Assembly: GCA_903832475.1 (NCBI GenBank)
Contig: CAILBQ010000307.1
Location: 1 to 6,873, forward strand
Direction of reading: 5' to 3'
DNA length: 6,873 bases
Origin: an uncultured Acidobacteriota bacterium
GTDB taxonomy: Bacteria; Acidobacteriota; Terriglobia; Terriglobales; Acidobacteriaceae
Both the position numbers and the translations under genes were made by a program. Shown piece by piece: positions 6,542 to 6,873 of this stretch. Each line of letters begins with the position of its first letter. The stretch's first letter is position 1. The notes below the pieces were generated by a model that was given only the letters and a program-made list of their open reading frames with translations, did no database searches and was not told the DNA's origin.

Positions 6542-6873
6542 AACCGTTTTTCAGTAAGACGCGGGCCATGGTTTCGCTGGCCTCTTCACAGCGCTCGATT
6601 GCCTCTTCCAGCAGGTCATGCATCTCTTTTTTCTTAATCACGTCCAGCGGGTCCGGACTTCCCGTGAAAAGACTTCCCAGAAAAGTTTCGCGATCACGCT
6701 TCACGAGTTCCATTGCCGCGGAAACGGCGTCGAGACTTGGCTTCAGGTCTTTGAGTTTCTTCTTTTGGCGTAATCCGTGGATGATTCCATCGAGTTGCGC
6801 CGCAATTGTAGACAGATTTTTGGCCTGGCCCGTCAGCGTTGGATGCAGATCTTGAATCTGGTATAGGCGAAAA
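6540..6873 (-). CDS. DUF47 family (PhoU-like) protein, C-terminal part only
   Basis: Reading the minus strand from 6872, an open frame of 110 codons ends at the TGA at 6542-6540; the start is beyond the window edge. The visible protein is mostly alpha-helical and charged, with a basic patch HGLRQKKKLKDLK in the middle. It ends in DPLDVIKKKEMHDLLEEAIERCEE... and finishes in ARVLLKNG. That DPLDVIK-K-E-hDLLEEA-(D/E)RCE pattern followed by a C-terminal VLKN-like end is characteristic of the DUF47/PhoU-like family, whose members are about 205-215 residues, so roughly half is missing. Known for the family: it is encoded beside pit genes and has a three-helix-bundle PhoU-like fold expected to bind metal; its precise role in phosphate transport control is not settled. 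Only 9 bp separate its stop from the pit start, so one operon is very likely. It has no complete start in the window, so it is easy to miss. Confidence 0.88.
   Translation of the reverse strand, partial: FRLYQIQDLHPTLTGQAKNLSTIAAQLDGIIHGLRQKKKLKDLKPSLDAVSAAMELVKRDRETFLGSLFTGSPDPLDVIKKKEMHDLLEEAIERCEEASETMARVLLKNG

Noticed and set aside
6529..6855. 108-codon plus-strand open frame at the right end
   Set aside because: The opposite strand encodes the recognisable C-terminal half of a DUF47 protein. The plus-strand product is a Ser/Arg-rich shadow.

Overview
The window looks like chromosomal DNA from a Gram-negative, moderately GC-rich bacterium, most likely an Acidobacteriota member (Terriglobia/Acidobacteriaceae type). 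This is inferred from the very large Oar-like TonB-dependent receptor relative, the secreted lipoprotein and secreted alpha/beta-hydrolase-fold protein behind it, and a short PiT transporter preceded by a DUF47 gene. No database search was possible, so the taxon is an inference.

Layout. From base 1 to 2991 (+) runs the 3' part of a large outer-membrane beta-barrel gene whose 5' end lies outside the window. The reading frame is open from base 1, so the GTG at 190 is an internal codon and not a start. An 85-bp gap with a GC-rich inverted repeat (3019-3041) follows. Next comes a 433-residue lipoprotein of unknown function (3077-4378, +). After 34 bp there is a 350-residue exported protein with an alpha/beta-hydrolase fold (4413-5465, +). 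Its nucleophile elbow reads GQGSGG and no histidine occurs in its C-terminal part, so it may not be a classical hydrolase. The lipoprotein and hydrolase-like genes are probably co-transcribed. The receptor may belong to the same cell-surface module, but the hairpin between them leaves that open.

On the opposite strand, converging with only 15 bp between stop codons, is a PiT-family phosphate transporter gene (6530-5481, -). Immediately upstream of it is the 3' half of a DUF47 (PhoU-like) gene (6873-6540, -), cut by the window edge. The DUF47 stop codon lies inside the ribosome binding site of the transporter gene, which indicates translational coupling. Together they form a low-affinity phosphate (metal-phosphate) uptake unit with its usual accessory protein.

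There is no RNA gene, CRISPR array, insertion sequence, integrase or long repeat that I can support, and no stretch over 300 bp lacks a gene. The least ordinary items are the apparently degenerate active site of the exported hydrolase-like protein, the six close cysteine pairs in the outer-membrane protein, and the uncharacterised lipoprotein linked to the hydrolase-like gene.
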